Positions 51,260 to 63,496 of a DNA stretch of 64,000 bases are shown here, piece by piece (position 1 is the stretch's first letter; every line of letters starts with the position of its first letter). The position numbers and the translations under genes are program-made. The notes under the pieces were generated by a model. The model searched no databases, was not told the origin of the DNA, and saw nothing but the letters and a program-made list of their open reading frames with translations. The stretch lies in the NCBI GenBank assembly GCA_015832175.1, contig WJXW01000011.1, positions 930,001-994,000 of the forward strand, written 5' to 3'. Origin of the DNA: Paraphaeosphaeria minitans (taxonomy: Eukaryota > Ascomycota > Dothideomycetes > Pleosporales > Didymosphaeriaceae).

Positions 51260-54200
51260 ATGTCCACCGGATATCGCGGTGGTGGCCGAGGCGGAGGCGG
51301 AGGCGGATTCCGTGGTGATCGAGGAGGAGGCGGCGGTGGCGGCTTTCGGGGTGATAGAGGCGGAGGAGCCTTTCGAGGCGATCGAGGCGGTGGCAGGCGT
51401 GGCGGTCGTGGTGGCGGGCCAGTACCTGTTCAGGTCTTCCCGTGAGCCTTAGTCTTGTAGTGATACCCCGTCGTCTTCGTGCTAATTGTGACCAGGAACC
51501 AGCAACAGCAGAATCCCAAGATTGCCCAGGTTGAGGATGCCCTCCTACCAGTGGCCAAAAAGACGCTGGACCTCAGCACCTTGAAGCTGAGTGATGATTA
51601 TCCTACCCGCCCGGGCTTTGGCACCAGAGGTACTAAGGTGCTCCTTACGGCGAACTATGTCGAGCTCATTCCACCCTCCAACCTTGTGCTTCACCAGTAT
51701 GCGATTCAGACCAGCCCAGAGGCCGCCGGACGCAAGCACAAGCGAATCATGCAGCTGCTGTTGGAGTCACCGGAAGTTGCTCCCCACAAGGGCAACGTCG
51801 CCACCGACTTCAAGTCTACGCTGATCTCCAAGACGAAGATCAGCGACCAAGAACAAATCGACGTAGAAATTGTGTATCGTTCTGATGGAGAGGATGAGCC
51901 GGGAACTGGAGCATCGACCTACAAGGTCCGTCTGCTTTTCGTCAAGAGCCTGAGCATCAGGCAGTTGACTGACTACCTCAACTCTACCAACTTGAGCAAC
52001 GCAGTTGAGAACAAGCACGAGTTCACACAAGCATTGAACATCTTTCTCAACCACTACGCCAAGTCCGCCAACAAACTGGCCTCTATCGGATCCTCAAAGG
52101 CATTCTCCTTGAGCCAGAACACTGCTCGAGCAGACCTAGGCGCTGGACTGGAAGTTATCCGCGGCTTCTTCTCGAGCGTACGAACAGCGACTTGTCGCAT
52201 CCTGGTCAATGTCAACGTCAGCCATGGGGCCTTCTACCAGACTGGGCCCCTCCCGGGACTGATGGGCAGTTACGGCACTCGTAACACGGCATCGCTTGAG
52301 AAATTCCTGAAGTTGGTTCGCGTTCAGACCAACCACTTGCCTGAGAAGAAGAACAAGGCCGGCCAAGTGATTCCCCGTATCAAGACCATATTTGGCCTTC
52401 CGAGGCATGATGATGGACACGGTCTTCCGAAGCCCCCAAAGGTCCCGTCCCATGGTGCAGGCGCCAAAGACGTCCAGTTCTGGCTTGAGGGCGACGGCGG
52501 ACCAAATGCTACCAAGGCCAAGGCTAAGGGTGGCAAAAAAGAAGGGCCAGCGACTGGTGGAAAGTACATCAGCGTATACGACTTCTTCAAGACAAGTAGG
52601 TATCCCTTCCTCTGATGCTCAACGATATCTGACATGTCACAGCGCACAAACGAGTCTTAAAACACCCAGAGCTTCCCGTGGTCAACTGCGGGAACCGTCA
52701 GAATCCCATGTATCTGCCTGCAGAAGTCTGCACGGTCATTTCTGGTCAACCCTCAAAGGCGAAGCTCGACAGCCGCCAGACACAAGAAATGATCAAGCAT
52801 GCTGTTCGCAAGCCGTGGGAGAACGCGGCTTCGATCGTTCAGCAGGGTATCCAGACTGTCGGTCTTGACGAGAAGTCCAACATTCTCTTGGTAAGTCACA
52901 GCGACCCATTATCTCACATCGCATGCTGACCTTGACCCTAGAAAAGTTTCAATCTTCAGATCACACCAGGACTCATCAAGGTCCCTGGTCGCGTTCTTAA
53001 CGGCCCCAAGGTGATTTACAAGGGCAACAAGTCTACCGAGACCCGGTTCGGTAGCTGGAACATGATGAACATCAAGTTCAACGCCGGTGCAACGATCCCA
53101 GACAGGAAGTGGTCGTTTATGATGATCGCCTGGCAGGGAGGGCGAGACCCTTTCGAAAAGCCTCAATTCGACGCTGTGATGCGCGAGTTCCACCAGGGTC
53201 TCATCACGATCGGCATTAATGCAGGTGCACCGCTTCCGGGCAACAGGATCCCAATCACTTACCCAGAGGATCCGGCCCTCGACGCCGCCTTCAAGCGCGC
53301 CCAAGGTGCGGGTTTGCAGCTCCTCGTCCTCATTTTGCCGGAGGCGAGCATTCCGCTCTACAAGCAAATCAAGACGCTTGCCGACAAGGTATATGGTATC
53401 CACACCATTTGTTGTGTGGCTCAGAAGCTAGCCAAAGATCGAGGTCGCGACCAGTACATTGCCAATGTTGCATTGAAGGTCAACCTTAAGCTCGGCGGTG
53501 TCAACCAGGTCGTCGAGCCCAAGAACCTCTCTATCATCGACCAGAACAAGACGATGGTCGTCGGCTTAGATGTGACGCATCCTTCGCCAGGCTCCACATC
53601 CAACGCACCATCTGTTGCTGCAATGGTAGCTTCAGTCGACAAGTACTTGAGCCAGTGGCCAGCCGTCTTGCGCGTTCAGAAGGGCCGCCAGGAGGAAGTG
53701 GATGCGGTTGGAGAGATGCTAAAGTCACGCCTGAACCTTTGGAAGACGAAGGGCAAGCACACCGCTCTCCCCGAGAACATCCTCGTCTACCGCGATGGTG
53801 TGTCCGAGGGACAGTACGACATGGTCCTTGGCAAGGAGCTCACTCAACTGCGCCGTGCTTGCGAACAGGTCTACCCACCGCCCGACACCAAGAAGGGCCT
53901 TCCCCGTATAACGGTCATCATCTGTGGCAAGCGTCACAAGACTCGCTTCTACCCAACCACAGAGCAGGACTGTGACCGCTCCGGCAATACCAAGCCCGGC
54001 ACCGTCGTCGACCGCGGCGTGACAGAAGCGCGGAACTGGGACTTCTTCCTCCAGGCCCACGCTGCACTGCAAGGTACCGCACGTCCGTGCCACTACTACA
54101 TCGTGCATGACGAGATTTTTCGACAAATCTACGCCAAGCAGATTCCGCCCCCTTCCCAAAACATTGCGGATATCGTCGAAGACCTGACGCACAATATGTG

Positions 54201-54429
54201 CTACCTTTTCGGCCGTGCCACCAAGGCAGTGAGTCTCTGCCCCCCTGCCTACTACGCCGATCTGGCGTGCGAGAGAGCTAGGTGCTATCTGGCAAACTTG
54301 TTCGACAGTCCTGCGCCGAGCACAGCACCCTCCCAGGCGGGCGGCTCGACTGCACCTGGAAGAGTGGCGGCGACCGCGGATGACGTGCAGATTCATCCAA
54401 ACCTGAAGGACACCATGTTCTACATCTAG
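51260..54429 (+). CDS. Argonaute, QDE-2 type
   Basis: The RISC slicer of the RNA-silencing (quelling) pathway. Model (1005 aa): exons 51260-51441, 51496-52595, 52643-52890 and 52942-54429. Residues 1-60 form an RGG-rich tail (GYRGGGRGGGGGGFRGDRGG). The N, PAZ (about 350-470, YISVYDFFKT...LPVVNCG), MID and PIWI domains follow. PIWI catalytic residues are present: Asp720 (VVGLDVTHPSPG), a Glu around 761/762 (GRQEEV), Asp795 (VYRDGVSEGQ) and Asp950 (AYYADLACERARCY), giving DEDD, where animal Argonautes have His in the last place. C-terminus DTMFYI matches the ..MYFV/A type. It appears catalytically competent. No Dicer or RdRP gene lies in the window. Confidence 0.96.
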
Positions 54430-54925
54430 ATGGCCGATACAGCTTTCTCGCAAGCACCATCGGATCTCTGCAGAGGTGTCGACCATTGGACTCATCGTCT
54501 ATGTCGACCTCTTTGTACCAGCTTGAGCCCATAAGCTATCTGCGTCATTTCTCGGACTCTCACACATGACTTCCATTTCGCGGCACATGATCTACCCGTC
54601 TTTTCTTGCTATATACTGCGATCTGATATTGGATAATTATTTTCTTTTTTGGATAACTACATCCACTGATTTACCATCGTGGCCGCGGACTGTGGCACAT
54701 CTTGAAATATCTGGCAGTCTAACTCAATTCACTCATAATTACTCATGCCACACTCTCTGTCTTCAACTGTCCTTTCTTAGGTTCTTGCATGCGCTACTCT
54801 TGCTATTTCCGTCTGCACCTTGGTGGCTCGATGCGGGCTTTTCAGCTTGGATTTGATCATCGGTCTACCAAAAAGTATACGCCTGCTAACTTGGAATAGC
54901 AGGTTCGCCTACGGCTTCCACCGCT
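54430..54925. other. Convergent intergenic region
   Basis: About 500 bp between convergent Argonaute and CVNH-LysM genes; AT-richer, with no gene. Confidence 0.5.
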
Positions 54926-56098
54926 CTAAACCAACTCCAGAGATCCATTCTTATTCCCTATCCTCTCATCCAGCACAATCCTGCTCGTCACCCAGTCCCC
55001 ACCCCTCCTCAGATCCCCCTCGAGCACCTGCCCATCCTCGACTAATCTCACATTCCTTGCCGAAGCCCCGAAGCCGGCCCCGCCGCCCCCGCCGTACCCG
55101 CCACCCGGCACCTCCAGCCTCTGACCCGGGTATACCATGTCCTCATTCTGGATCCCATTATGCCTCGCCAGCTCGTGGAAATCGCAGTTGTGCCTCGCCG
55201 CAATGGCCCGCAGCGTATCCCCAGGCTGCACCTCAATCGCCGACGAGCCACCCGACGACCGCCCACTCGACCACCGGAAGCTGCCGTCGTCGTTCTCCAG
55301 GATGCGGTCCAGGGACAGCGTGCTCCCCTGCCACGACCCATCCTCGCGGCGACACTGCGCATGCAGGTTGTACTCCCCGTGCGCATCGAGCCGCACATCC
55401 CTCGACGACCGCGTGAAGCCGCCCGCGAAATTGCCCCCGAGGTGGTGCGCGTTGCCACCGTGCCGGTACTCGTTGCCCCCGTGTCGCTCCTTCTCCTGCT
55501 CCCACTTCTCCCTCTCCTTCTTCTCGTCGCGCTTGTCCTTCCAGTGCGAGGCCCCGTCCTGGATCATGTGCCCTGTCAGCGCGCCGCCGAGGGCGCCCAC
55601 GATCGCGGACGTCTTGCTGTGGCCGGTCGCGGGGCCGGCAAGCTTGTACGCGCCGTATCCACCGGCTGCGGCGCCGGCCGCTGCGCCGAGGAAGCCGCGC
55701 GAGCTTTCCTGACCGTCGGCGTTCGGAGGGGCGCCGTATTCGGGGTCGCGGTTGTCGCGCTGGCCGTAGGCGTCGTTTGCCGGAGGCGAGTTGTAGCCGC
55801 CGTACTGCTGAGGTTGCTGGCCGTATTGCGAGTCGTGCTGCTGGTACTGGGGCGGGGGTTGGCTGTGGTTTTGCTGGTTTCCGCCGTACTGCGAAACCTG
55901 GCCTTGACCTTCCGAGTAGTATTCGCTTGCGAGGCCTGGACGGCCTTCGTGCTGATGGCCTCCCTGCTGCTGATAGCCTCCCTGCTGCTGATAGCCTCCC
56001 TGCTGCTGATAGCCTCCCTGCTGCTGATAGCCTCCCTGCTGCTGGTAGTCTCCCTGCTGCGGATAGCCTCCCGGCTGCTGGTATCCGTTGTTGTACAT
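54926..56098 (-). CDS. CVNH-LysM lectin with glycine-zipper segment
   Basis: Single-exon frame of 390 aa. Residues 1-130 are Gln/Tyr/Gly-rich, including five perfect YQQQGG repeats (18-47). Residues 135-178 form a glycine zipper (GFLGAAAGAAAGGYGAYKLA, AIVGALGGALTGHMIQDG). A cyanovirin-N homology (CVNH) domain follows, split by a LysM: CVNH part 1 at about 224-276 (GGFTRSSRDVRLDAHGEYN, SLDRILENDDGSFRW), LysM at about 288-332 (VQPGDTLRAIAARHNCDFHE, NEDMVYPGQRLEVPG), and CVNH part 2 at about 342-390 (SARNVRLVEDGQVLEGD, ERIGNKNGSLEL). A CVNH domain interrupted by LysM is a known fungal arrangement (for example in Magnaporthe). No signal peptide, so it is probably intracellular or unconventionally exported. 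Mannose-type and GlcNAc-type glycan binding is expected. Confidence 0.92.
   Translation of the reverse strand: MYNNGYQQPGGYPQQGDYQQQGGYQQQGGYQQQGGYQQQGGYQQQGGHQHEGRPGLASEYYSEGQGQVSQYGGNQQNHSQPPPQYQQHDSQYGQQPQQYGGYNSPPANDAYGQRDNRDPEYGAPPNADGQESSRGFLGAAAGAAAGGYGAYKLAGPATGHSKTSAIVGALGGALTGHMIQDGASHWKDKRDEKKEREKWEQEKERHGGNEYRHGGNAHHLGGNFAGGFTRSSRDVRLDAHGEYNLHAQCRREDGSWQGSTLSLDRILENDDGSFRWSSGRSSGGSSAIEVQPGDTLRAIAARHNCDFHELARHNGIQNEDMVYPGQRLEVPGGGYGGGGGAGFGASARNVRLVEDGQVLEGDLRRGGDWVTSRIVLDERIGNKNGSLELV
55958..56047 (-). repeat. 18-bp coding repeat (YQQQGG x5)
   Basis: Five in-frame 18-bp units in the N-terminal coding region of the CVNH-LysM gene, nearly identical in DNA sequence. Copy number is likely to vary between strains. 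Confidence 0.9.
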
Positions 56099-56818
56099 GA
56101 TGGCGGCGACAAGACCAGTCTCTGAAGGGTGCGAAACAAACGTCGAGGCTTTTCAGTATGTTAGAGCGCACCTCTCTGCTCGTCTCGAACAAGTGTGAAC
56201 TTCACCTTCAAGCTTTCGTGGACCTTGATATATAAATATGCTCGGTGGGTCCAGAATGGTGTGGCAGTGTGGAGGCGCAGCCCGCCCGCTGGCCAGTCAC
56301 AACGGCGTTGGCGGACCCACCATTGAGACACCGCCACGTCGCAACGTAAGATGGTTGTGGGGGCACTGGGGACCTTGCCGGCCAAACCGCATCGAAATCA
56401 TCTCTGGTCCAATCGCCCCTTCACGACCATCGCGCCATGAGCCTCTCCGCTGATGCTTGCGCGAACAGTGCTACGTGCTACGGATAGATCGGCCTCGGCG
56501 GCGGATGTCCAGGTCACCGCCCCGGAGGCGGGATTTGGCTGATGGAACAGACGATGCTCGACGGACCAGCTTTCCATTGCAACGGCCAGAGACGGCATTC
56601 TGGCTTTGCGTGCTGGCTGTGTCGACGGATGGACCTGGACTGTGTGTACATCACATCGAAGGAGAGGCTGCGCTGTCGAGCTGCATAGCAACCAGCTTAC
56701 CGGTGCCATCTTGACCCCAAGCGGGGACTCTTCTCTCCAGGTGCGTACTATTACCTAGGTATAGCTCCTCCTAGACGCGAATCTTGCCTTCTCGATCGTT
56801 ACGGCGCGGAGGGATGCT
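56099..56818. other. Intergenic
   Basis: 720 bp: promoter of the CVNH-LysM gene (a TATATAAATAT run at about 56229-56239) and 3' flank of the next minus-strand gene. No gene seen. Confidence 0.5.
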
Positions 56819-58489
56819 TCAGGTTCTTGGAGTATGACCTACCGTAGTGTCCAAAAGTTCCGTTACTTCGTCTTCGCCATTGTAGCGACGGGTGAGGGAC
56901 AGAGACTCACCTGTGTCTGCTGATACCGCTTCGAAAACACCAGCCGCGGCTTCATCGAACAACGTCCCTATCCACACATAGGAGCCTAGCAGCTCTCTCA
57001 CATCGTCCCACGTCGATACCTCACATGGCCCTGTGAGTGTCCGCAGCCCGTCAATCAAACGTGCGAGAAAGTCCACGTCGTGCGCAAAAGATAATGTTCC
57101 CACCATCAGCAGCCACACCCGGTCTTGAGCCGTCGACGTGGAATCTGCCAGGATGGTTTCCAAGGACTGCCGCCAGACCAACGTGAAGTGGCCGTTCAGC
57201 CAATGGACCGTCTTCCAGTCCAGGAAAGTGGGAGCTGCAAACGCTAGCATCCCCAGTCGGAAATATTCCTCGAGCGTGCCTTGCTCGAATCGCAAGTGGA
57301 GGAGGCGGTATAGGATAGATCCCATGGCTTGCAGGAACGTCTCTGCCTTTACTCGGGCAGTCGGGTTGCGTGCGGCGATGTTCATCACAGCACAGAAATG
57401 CGACAGGGCGGCCCAAACCGACGAGAGTTTTGTATCCAGTCTGCTTTTCATGTGGCCGGGTTCTCTGCTGGAGATGGCATGTTTCGGTGGCAAGATCAGC
57501 GGCCAAGGGATCTCCTCGTACGTGAAGAGCACTGGTCGCTGGCCATTTTCGTAGCAGATGCAAAAGTCGGTTCGGACGATCTCCTGGACCAGAATCCTGG
57601 GAGAGTGGCGGAGGGTTTCGCGTGTGCCTTTGAGTTTAACGAGCTTGATCAGGGCAACGTTGTGTTGGTGTGCGGCCTTGTGGTCGCCTCGTGCGTAAGA
57701 GTAGCTGGAAACAAACGAAAAAAAAAACCATCAGCAAGTAAATGATAGACTCAAAAGACTACGTACCCAGACAATAACAGCACTGTCATCAGATTGGAGT
57801 CAGCCAGTACTTCGCTCCGGTCATTCGTCGCGATTCGTTTCGAAAGGATCCGGATGGATTTATCGAAAGAAGTCAATTCCTGACGTCGAGCTTCAGCACT
57901 CGGTGTCCTCCCGGAGTAAGTATCGAAAAACGCCTGCGATGTCACACAAGCGACATGCAGGTAAGCTGGGTCAGATAGCAAAGGCGGAACCCACGACTGC
58001 AGGAGTCCACCTTGGTCGGGAATGATGCACTGGTCCAGCAAGAACATGGCCTGGGAGGACACCGAGAGCACTGCTTTGGCACCAGGCCTAGCGACCCGCC
58101 GTCGACAAGGAACCAAACAGTTGCTTACGCGTGAAGATGTCTTGTACAAAAGCAGCCTCGATTTCGTCGGCGAATTGGACGCCGGAAAACTTGCTGCACG
58201 ACCATCTTGAGATGCTTTCGAGTGGCATCAGCTCGTCACCGCTCGAGGCAGATGTCGCGTTTAGCACAGTTCCACCCGTTGGTTTCGCCTGTGGCTTGGA
58301 CTCCTTCTTTCGGTTCTTTCCTCGCATCACGTGGCTTCGAATGAATTTCCGCTTCGCTGGGTCCACGTTGGCTTGCCCCACCGATACGATGAACGGCAGG
58401 TCGGCTGTGGATGCGCTCTGAGCGATGGCGAACCAGCAACAGTGCTTTTTGGGGGTCTTACTGCCAGTGTCGCGCTTCCCCGTAGCCAT
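56819..58489 (-). CDS. Fungal_trans_2-type regulator without zinc cluster
   Basis: Model (516 aa): exons 58489-58129, 58070-57767 and 57704-56819; phases agree. The N-terminus has FIVSVGQANVDPAKRKFIRS followed by HVMRGKNRKK, the short opening motif seen in fungal proteins of the Fungal_trans_2 group, often mislabelled tachykinin family. The rest is helical with the expected pattern: VLSVSSQAMFLLDQ, then LHVACVTSQAFFDTYSGR, LMTVLLLSGYSYARGDHKAA, FRLGMLAFAAPTFLDWK and RVWLLMVGTLSF. No Zn2Cys6 cluster precedes it. The exon 1/2 junction is the least certain: the CAG acceptor at 58071 was chosen because nearer AGs break the frame. The last codons contain GTAGGT, so a further short 3' exon is possible. 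Target genes unknown. Confidence 0.7.
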
Positions 58490-59375
58490 CGATCGGAAAG
58501 TGGGGCTCGAGACCTTGTGAACTCGAGCCTGTTTGGCAAACTACCTGGAGCAGCAAGGGGGGCTCTACGCTTAAATATTGGTCGATGTAACCTATCGGTA
58601 TGGTAAAAGACCCTATCAAAACAAAAGGGCACGCTGTAAGAAAGGCACAGTAGCTGCGAACCCGATTCTTATGAACAGATCATCCAGGCACCACGCCAAG
58701 ATGAAATGTAAGCTGTTTGGGGTCCAGGTACATATGGCCGAAGGAGCGGCTGAATCGTCGGGTAAGGAACTGCATTGCGAATTGCGTCACGTGCCCGCCT
58801 GCGGAACATTGAAGGTGAAAATATCGGCAGATCAGGATTGTAGGCACTTTCGAGGAGTCCAACTACTTGCAACTAGTACTACTGATGACCTAATCGGTAA
58901 AGCCCTCAGCTCATCTCCGGTCTCTATGCTGATATGCGAGCCAGGGCAACGCCTTCTTTGCTACACCTTAGACGTCATGTGCTACAGTCTTTCCGTGCGA
59001 TAGCAAGACCACGGGGGAATCTGGGGATGTGTCCGTTCTTAAGACTGAACGGAATCCAGCTCCCCCAGATCGATACCGTAGGTATTGCACAATCGAGATG
59101 ACCGGCAAATAAGCCAGGTCGGATCCGGTTTCACGCGATCACCAAAGGTTTCGTCGTACGCTCGATGGCCGAGATATTCACGCACTTATTAACGGAGCTT
59201 CATCTCGAAGTACCAACATCCGCAACTAAAGACGTGAACGACAGCTTCCAAGAGCGACTGCCACGCTTGGCATCCTGAACCGCGCTGGTGCCTTCTCTCC
59301 CACGCTGCATGTTTTTCCAGGTCTGCGTCCATCGCAGATAGCGAACCCGAGCTACAGTGAAGCCTATATCGGCGT
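58490..59375. other. Intergenic
   Basis: 890 bp: promoter of the Fungal_trans_2 gene and 3' flank of the MFS gene. No gene or repeat seen. Confidence 0.5.
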
Positions 59376-61228
59376 TCAGGGTAGATTGTCCGCCTTGCTA
59401 AGTCGCCTGACACCCTCGGTCTTTCTGTCTTCCGCGAGTATAGAAGCGAACTTGCTGGCCTTCCTGATTTGAGGGCCCTTCCAGTAGAAAATGTAGATGG
59501 GGAAAACGACCAGGCAAGACAGGCATGCCAGGACCGTGGTTGCGTACTCCGACGGGCGCGTGTCACTCAGATTCTTATAAAGCGGTGTGGCGTACATTGC
59601 TGCGATTCCAGCAAGAAAGTCCTAGAGGTATGGTCAGCGTATGCCCTGACGTTTGCCAAGCTTAGAGCTTGCTTACCCTCGCGAAGGCATTTCCGCCCGT
59701 TGCGGATGCAGAGTATGGGCCGTAGGCTGCAATCTGTCGTTTATTAGCTAAAAAGCGCTAGGTTGTTCGTATAGGAAGGTCTACCATGTAATCTACCGAG
59801 GAATAGTAGATGGCGAAGTTCGCCAATCCAACAAGGAACGAAAAGATCATAGGTGCAATCCAATGCGTAACTGGCGGTCCCATACAAGACCAAGCAAAGC
59901 CGAAAAGTCCGATAGGCTCTAACAGGGCAAGGAACAAGAGGGGTTTCAATCTTCGCTCGGGTGATGATGAGTCAGGCCCGTTTTTTTTCTTGAGGTGTTC
60001 GTCTCTCCAAAAGATAGGCCAGTAAAGGAAGTAGGTGAAGAAGTAACTGGCATTGATGGGTATGAATGCCCATGCAGTTGCCAGTGTGCCGAATCCAAAG
60101 TTATCCGGGAAAGTGATGGCGAAGGCTTCAAGGAAGGTGAAAATAAGAGCGTCCGAGAAACCCGACAAGAGCGAAAGGAACAACACAATAGGCTCGCGAA
60201 CAAACATCTCGAAAGGACGTAACCAGATCTTGCCAGCCTCTTTTAGTGAGATGCGTGGTGACTTGAGCTCATTGGGTCCGTATACATTGGGGTCCTCGCC
60301 GCTTTCGCGACGGCGCTTAGCTTCGCGGTCGATCAAGATGGTGGATCGCGACTCCGGCATAAAGAAGTGAACAGCTTGCACTACAACACCGAATATCAGT
60401 TGTATCCAAAAGTTCCAGCGCCAGCTGAGGACTGTTTCATGGTTAGTTCTTGACCGGTGTACCTATCGCAAGGAGGGAAGACTGACATCGCTCGATAGGG
60501 CCACCAATAACGCCACCAATGCTGGTACCGATGGTTGAACTCAACACAATGAAGCATAGTGCCCAGTGTTGTTCCTCTGGGTCGTAAAGATCCGCAATGA
60601 GGCCGAGGGTAACACTTCCACCGGCAGTTGACAGGCCACCCTGAGAACGTCAGACACAATTTCGCAGGAGGTCATCCTCTCAACTTACTAGAGCTCTGCA
60701 CACCACGATCGTACCAAAATTCGGCGCGACGGAATTCGGTATTTGCCAGATATTGATGAAGAACAAACTCAGCTGCAAGATGGGCCATCTGCCGAATTCT
60801 TCACTCCAAGGAGCCCACAGCTCACATCCAAAGCTGTAAAAGACGAGATATATCATCTGCCCGACTCGCGCAGCTTGCGTACTGATACCGAAATGCTCAG
60901 CGATCGGTTTGACTGCATTTGGAAACACCGACGTATTGAAGTTCATGGAGATCTGAATACCGGCGATCGAGGACAGGTACATCCATTTTTTCCAGGTAGG
61001 CCAAGAGTAGGCCAGTTTATCCCAGCAATCTTTTTCCCTCAATTCGCGCTTTCCGTCTGGACGTGGTACCATCGATGGTCTGTGAAACTTCCCATCGAAC
61101 CAGGATTTGCTCCTCCCCTCATTCTGTGAACGCTCCTCCCGTTGCTCGATGCCATCGCGTCCTTCCTCCTCCATCGGTGGCAGGACTGGGGGCATGTTGC
61201 CCTGGGTTTCCGCGATCTTCTCCCTCAT
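59376..61228 (-). CDS. MFS transporter, DHA1 drug/polyamine:H+ type
   Basis: Model (547 aa): exons 61228-60689, 60640-60487, 60431-59785, 59733-59677 and 59621-59376 (1644 nt). The cytosolic N-terminus is charged. TM1 starts near WKKWMYLSSIAGIQISMNFN. Family patterns follow: GWAPWSEEFGR-like motif A region (CELWAPWSEEFGRWPILQLS), GGLSTAGGSVTLGLIAD, SSTIGTSIGGVIGGPIE (motif C region), LSWRWNFWIQLIFGVVVQAV, and in the second half YMIAAYGPYSASATGGNAFA with RDFLAGIAAMYATPLYKNL. These match fungal multidrug/polyamine exporters. Twelve helices fit the length. The ATG at 61228 has A at -3; the frame is open 29 codons further up. Substrate cannot be told. Confidence 0.9.
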
Positions 61229-62441
61229 AGTTTTGGTGTCTGTGGGGTCGCGAAAGCACGGGGAAGATATCAAGAATACTGGAGTAAAAGCATCAGCGGC
61301 ACTTAAGTCCATCAAGACTCCGGCGGAGAGGGTCGATCATGACGTTGCGTATGGAGGTTTGCATGACAAGGTCCACTGTCCGTGAATTTGGATACGCACC
61401 GTCCACTCTGCAGGAGACGCTACCGCCATCTCTAGGAGCATTTTGAAGCAGGTCCAGCGGTGCACGATGGGCCTCACAGTGTTGTTCGTTGGATAGGCGT
61501 TGCTAAAAGGTTGAGACCCAGTTAAATGACGGCTAGCTCACGATCCCACCACGAAATTTTCGTCATGCCCACTGTTCTTCAACTGACAAGTGATATATTA
61601 GTTCGTGATAAGAGTGGGATCGCAGGCCGAAAAAGTGTTAGAAGTTGGCAACATGCGGGTCGTGCTTTGAAACTTGTGCGGCTCTGCTGTTGTCTCCACC
61701 CGTCCAGGAAGCATACCGAGACGCTAGAGGAGAAGAGCGGGTACATCGCGATCGTTACTCGCGCAGAAGCACAGATCTAAGGCACGAGCATCGACGATGC
61801 GAGAGATCGTGATGTTGCAAGTGTCGTGCTGCGATGGAGTCAGCTTCCGAAAGAGCGTGGGCAATTTGTATCGATTTGCTACCTCACCGCATCGGTTTCC
61901 GATATATATTGCCAGTATCGTGTATTTGGGATGTTCTTTGGGTTCGATGACCAAATGTCGGATAGGCAAACAGTGAAGTCGAATGGATTTCATCGTTGCC
62001 TGCCTCCTTCCGCATCACTCAAGATGGGCACCTGCAATTGGTAAGACTCTTGCGTCGCCACTCCTACGCTTCGTCGCCTCAAAGGCCATAACATCGTGTA
62101 GCCAACGAGCTTGCTCTTGTGAGCGGATGCACGCGTTGATGTGGCATTGTACTCACATAAAGAGTTTTGTGTCTCATAGGTAATGCGTTCAAGTTTTGAG
62201 GGTGCTGTCTTGTCCAATCAGATCAAGCGAGTTCTTCCACGCGAGATGCGAGATGCACCCCGCGATTGTAACAACGTCGTCATCGAATATTATCTCAAGC
62301 TACTTCCTATAGAAAAGGACTGCTGGCAGTCCTTTCATAAACCTTTTCCACATTCCCAATCTCTACAGAAATATCGCGGCCAATTCACCGACTGTACTCT
62401 TACTTTATTCACCCTAAAATCATCAAATCACATCTTTCAAG
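61229..62441. promoter_or_regulatory. Divergent promoter region MFS / SDR
   Basis: 1.2 kb between divergent starts, no coding frame accepted. The SDR leader is rich in ATCA/TCAA and the ATG context is AAGATGGG. Confidence 0.5.
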
Positions 62442-63496
62442 ATGGGTGAACAGGAAGGCCCCATCACGGCCTACCCGTCGACAGAAATAAAGCCTCAGAA
62501 CCAAGAGGGCGGCCCTGGACTGGACAAGAACATGGACCCATACGCGAACTGGACACAGCTCGAGTTCTGGGACGACGACGGCAAACCCTACCTCAAGGAG
62601 TACGAGGGCAGAGGCCTTTTGGAGGGCAAGGCTGTTCTGATCACCGGTGGAGATTCCGGGATCGGAAGATCAGTTGCTATCTTGTTCGCGCGAGAGGGAG
62701 CCGATGTCAGTATCGTCTACCTACCCGAAGAGGAAGAGGACGCGCAATACGTGAAGAAGAAGATCGAGGAGGCAGGACGAAAGGCGAATTTGATGGTATT
62801 CAACTTGCGGGATAGGAAAAATTGCGAGAAGGCCGTCCAGGGGCATATCAAGGCTTTCGGGAAGCTCAATGTCCTGGTCAACAATGGTATACATAGATCC
62901 TGCTCGGTTGAACCATGCCTCATGCTAACTCCGCGCAGCTGCAATGCAGGAAGGGTGCGAAGATATTTCTGATATTGACCTCGATGTTACAGAGAAGACT
63001 TTCCAGACCAACGTCGTTTCCATGTTCGCCATGACCAAGTACGCTATCAAGCACATGAAGCGCGGCGATTGCATTGTCAACAGCAGCTCTGTCGCAGCTT
63101 ATATGAGCAATCCACAGTTACTCGACTACGCGTCCACAAAGGGTGCAATCGCGACATTTACTCGAGGTCTTGCGCAGCAGCAAGCAAAGAATGGCATCCG
63201 TGTGAACGCTGTCGCCCCTGGCATTATGTGAGTTCCCTATCGGCGTGCTTCGCCGTGCGCAAAAGCATTACCAAGGTTAATATTGACTATGATGAAGTTG
63301 GACTCCTTTGCAGCCAGCCACTAAGAATGTCTCCGACGACGCAATGAAAGGACTGGGTGTGGGAGCGTGCCCGCTCAACAGACCAGGCATGCCCATTGAG
63401 ATGGCTACGCTTTACGTGACCCTGGCTTCTCCCTTTGGTTCTTACTGCACTGGAGAAGTCCTTCATGGATCGGGTGGCATTGAGATGCAGGGTTGA
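62442..63496 (+). CDS. Short-chain dehydrogenase/reductase (YhdF/YghA-like)
   Basis: Classical NAD(P)-dependent SDR. Model (310 aa): exons 62442-62886, 62939-63227 and 63298-63496. The N-terminal extension (1-60: PGLDKNMDPYANW, DDDGKPYLKEYEGRGLLEGK) is typical of the YhdF/YghA or glucose-dehydrogenase-like subgroup. Cofactor motif TGGDSGIGR at 68-76; NNAA at the first junction; catalytic Ser near 198 (NSSSVAAY), Tyr212 and Lys216 (YASTKGA); APGIIWTPLQPATK restored by splicing at an AAG acceptor (63297); C-terminal GEVLHGSGGIEMQG. All catalytic residues present. Substrate unknown; bacterial relatives act in general stress. Confidence 0.93.

Noticed and set aside
55160..56125. 321-codon plus-strand frame
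   Set aside because: Antisense of the CVNH-LysM gene; its hydrophobic LLLIAS repeats are the complement of the CAG-rich YQQQGG repeats.
45026..63496. Secondary-metabolite cluster (peroxidase, SDR, MFS, regulators)
   Set aside because: No PKS, NRPS, terpene cyclase or prenyltransferase; the genes are separated by housekeeping genes such as SLD7 and Argonaute.
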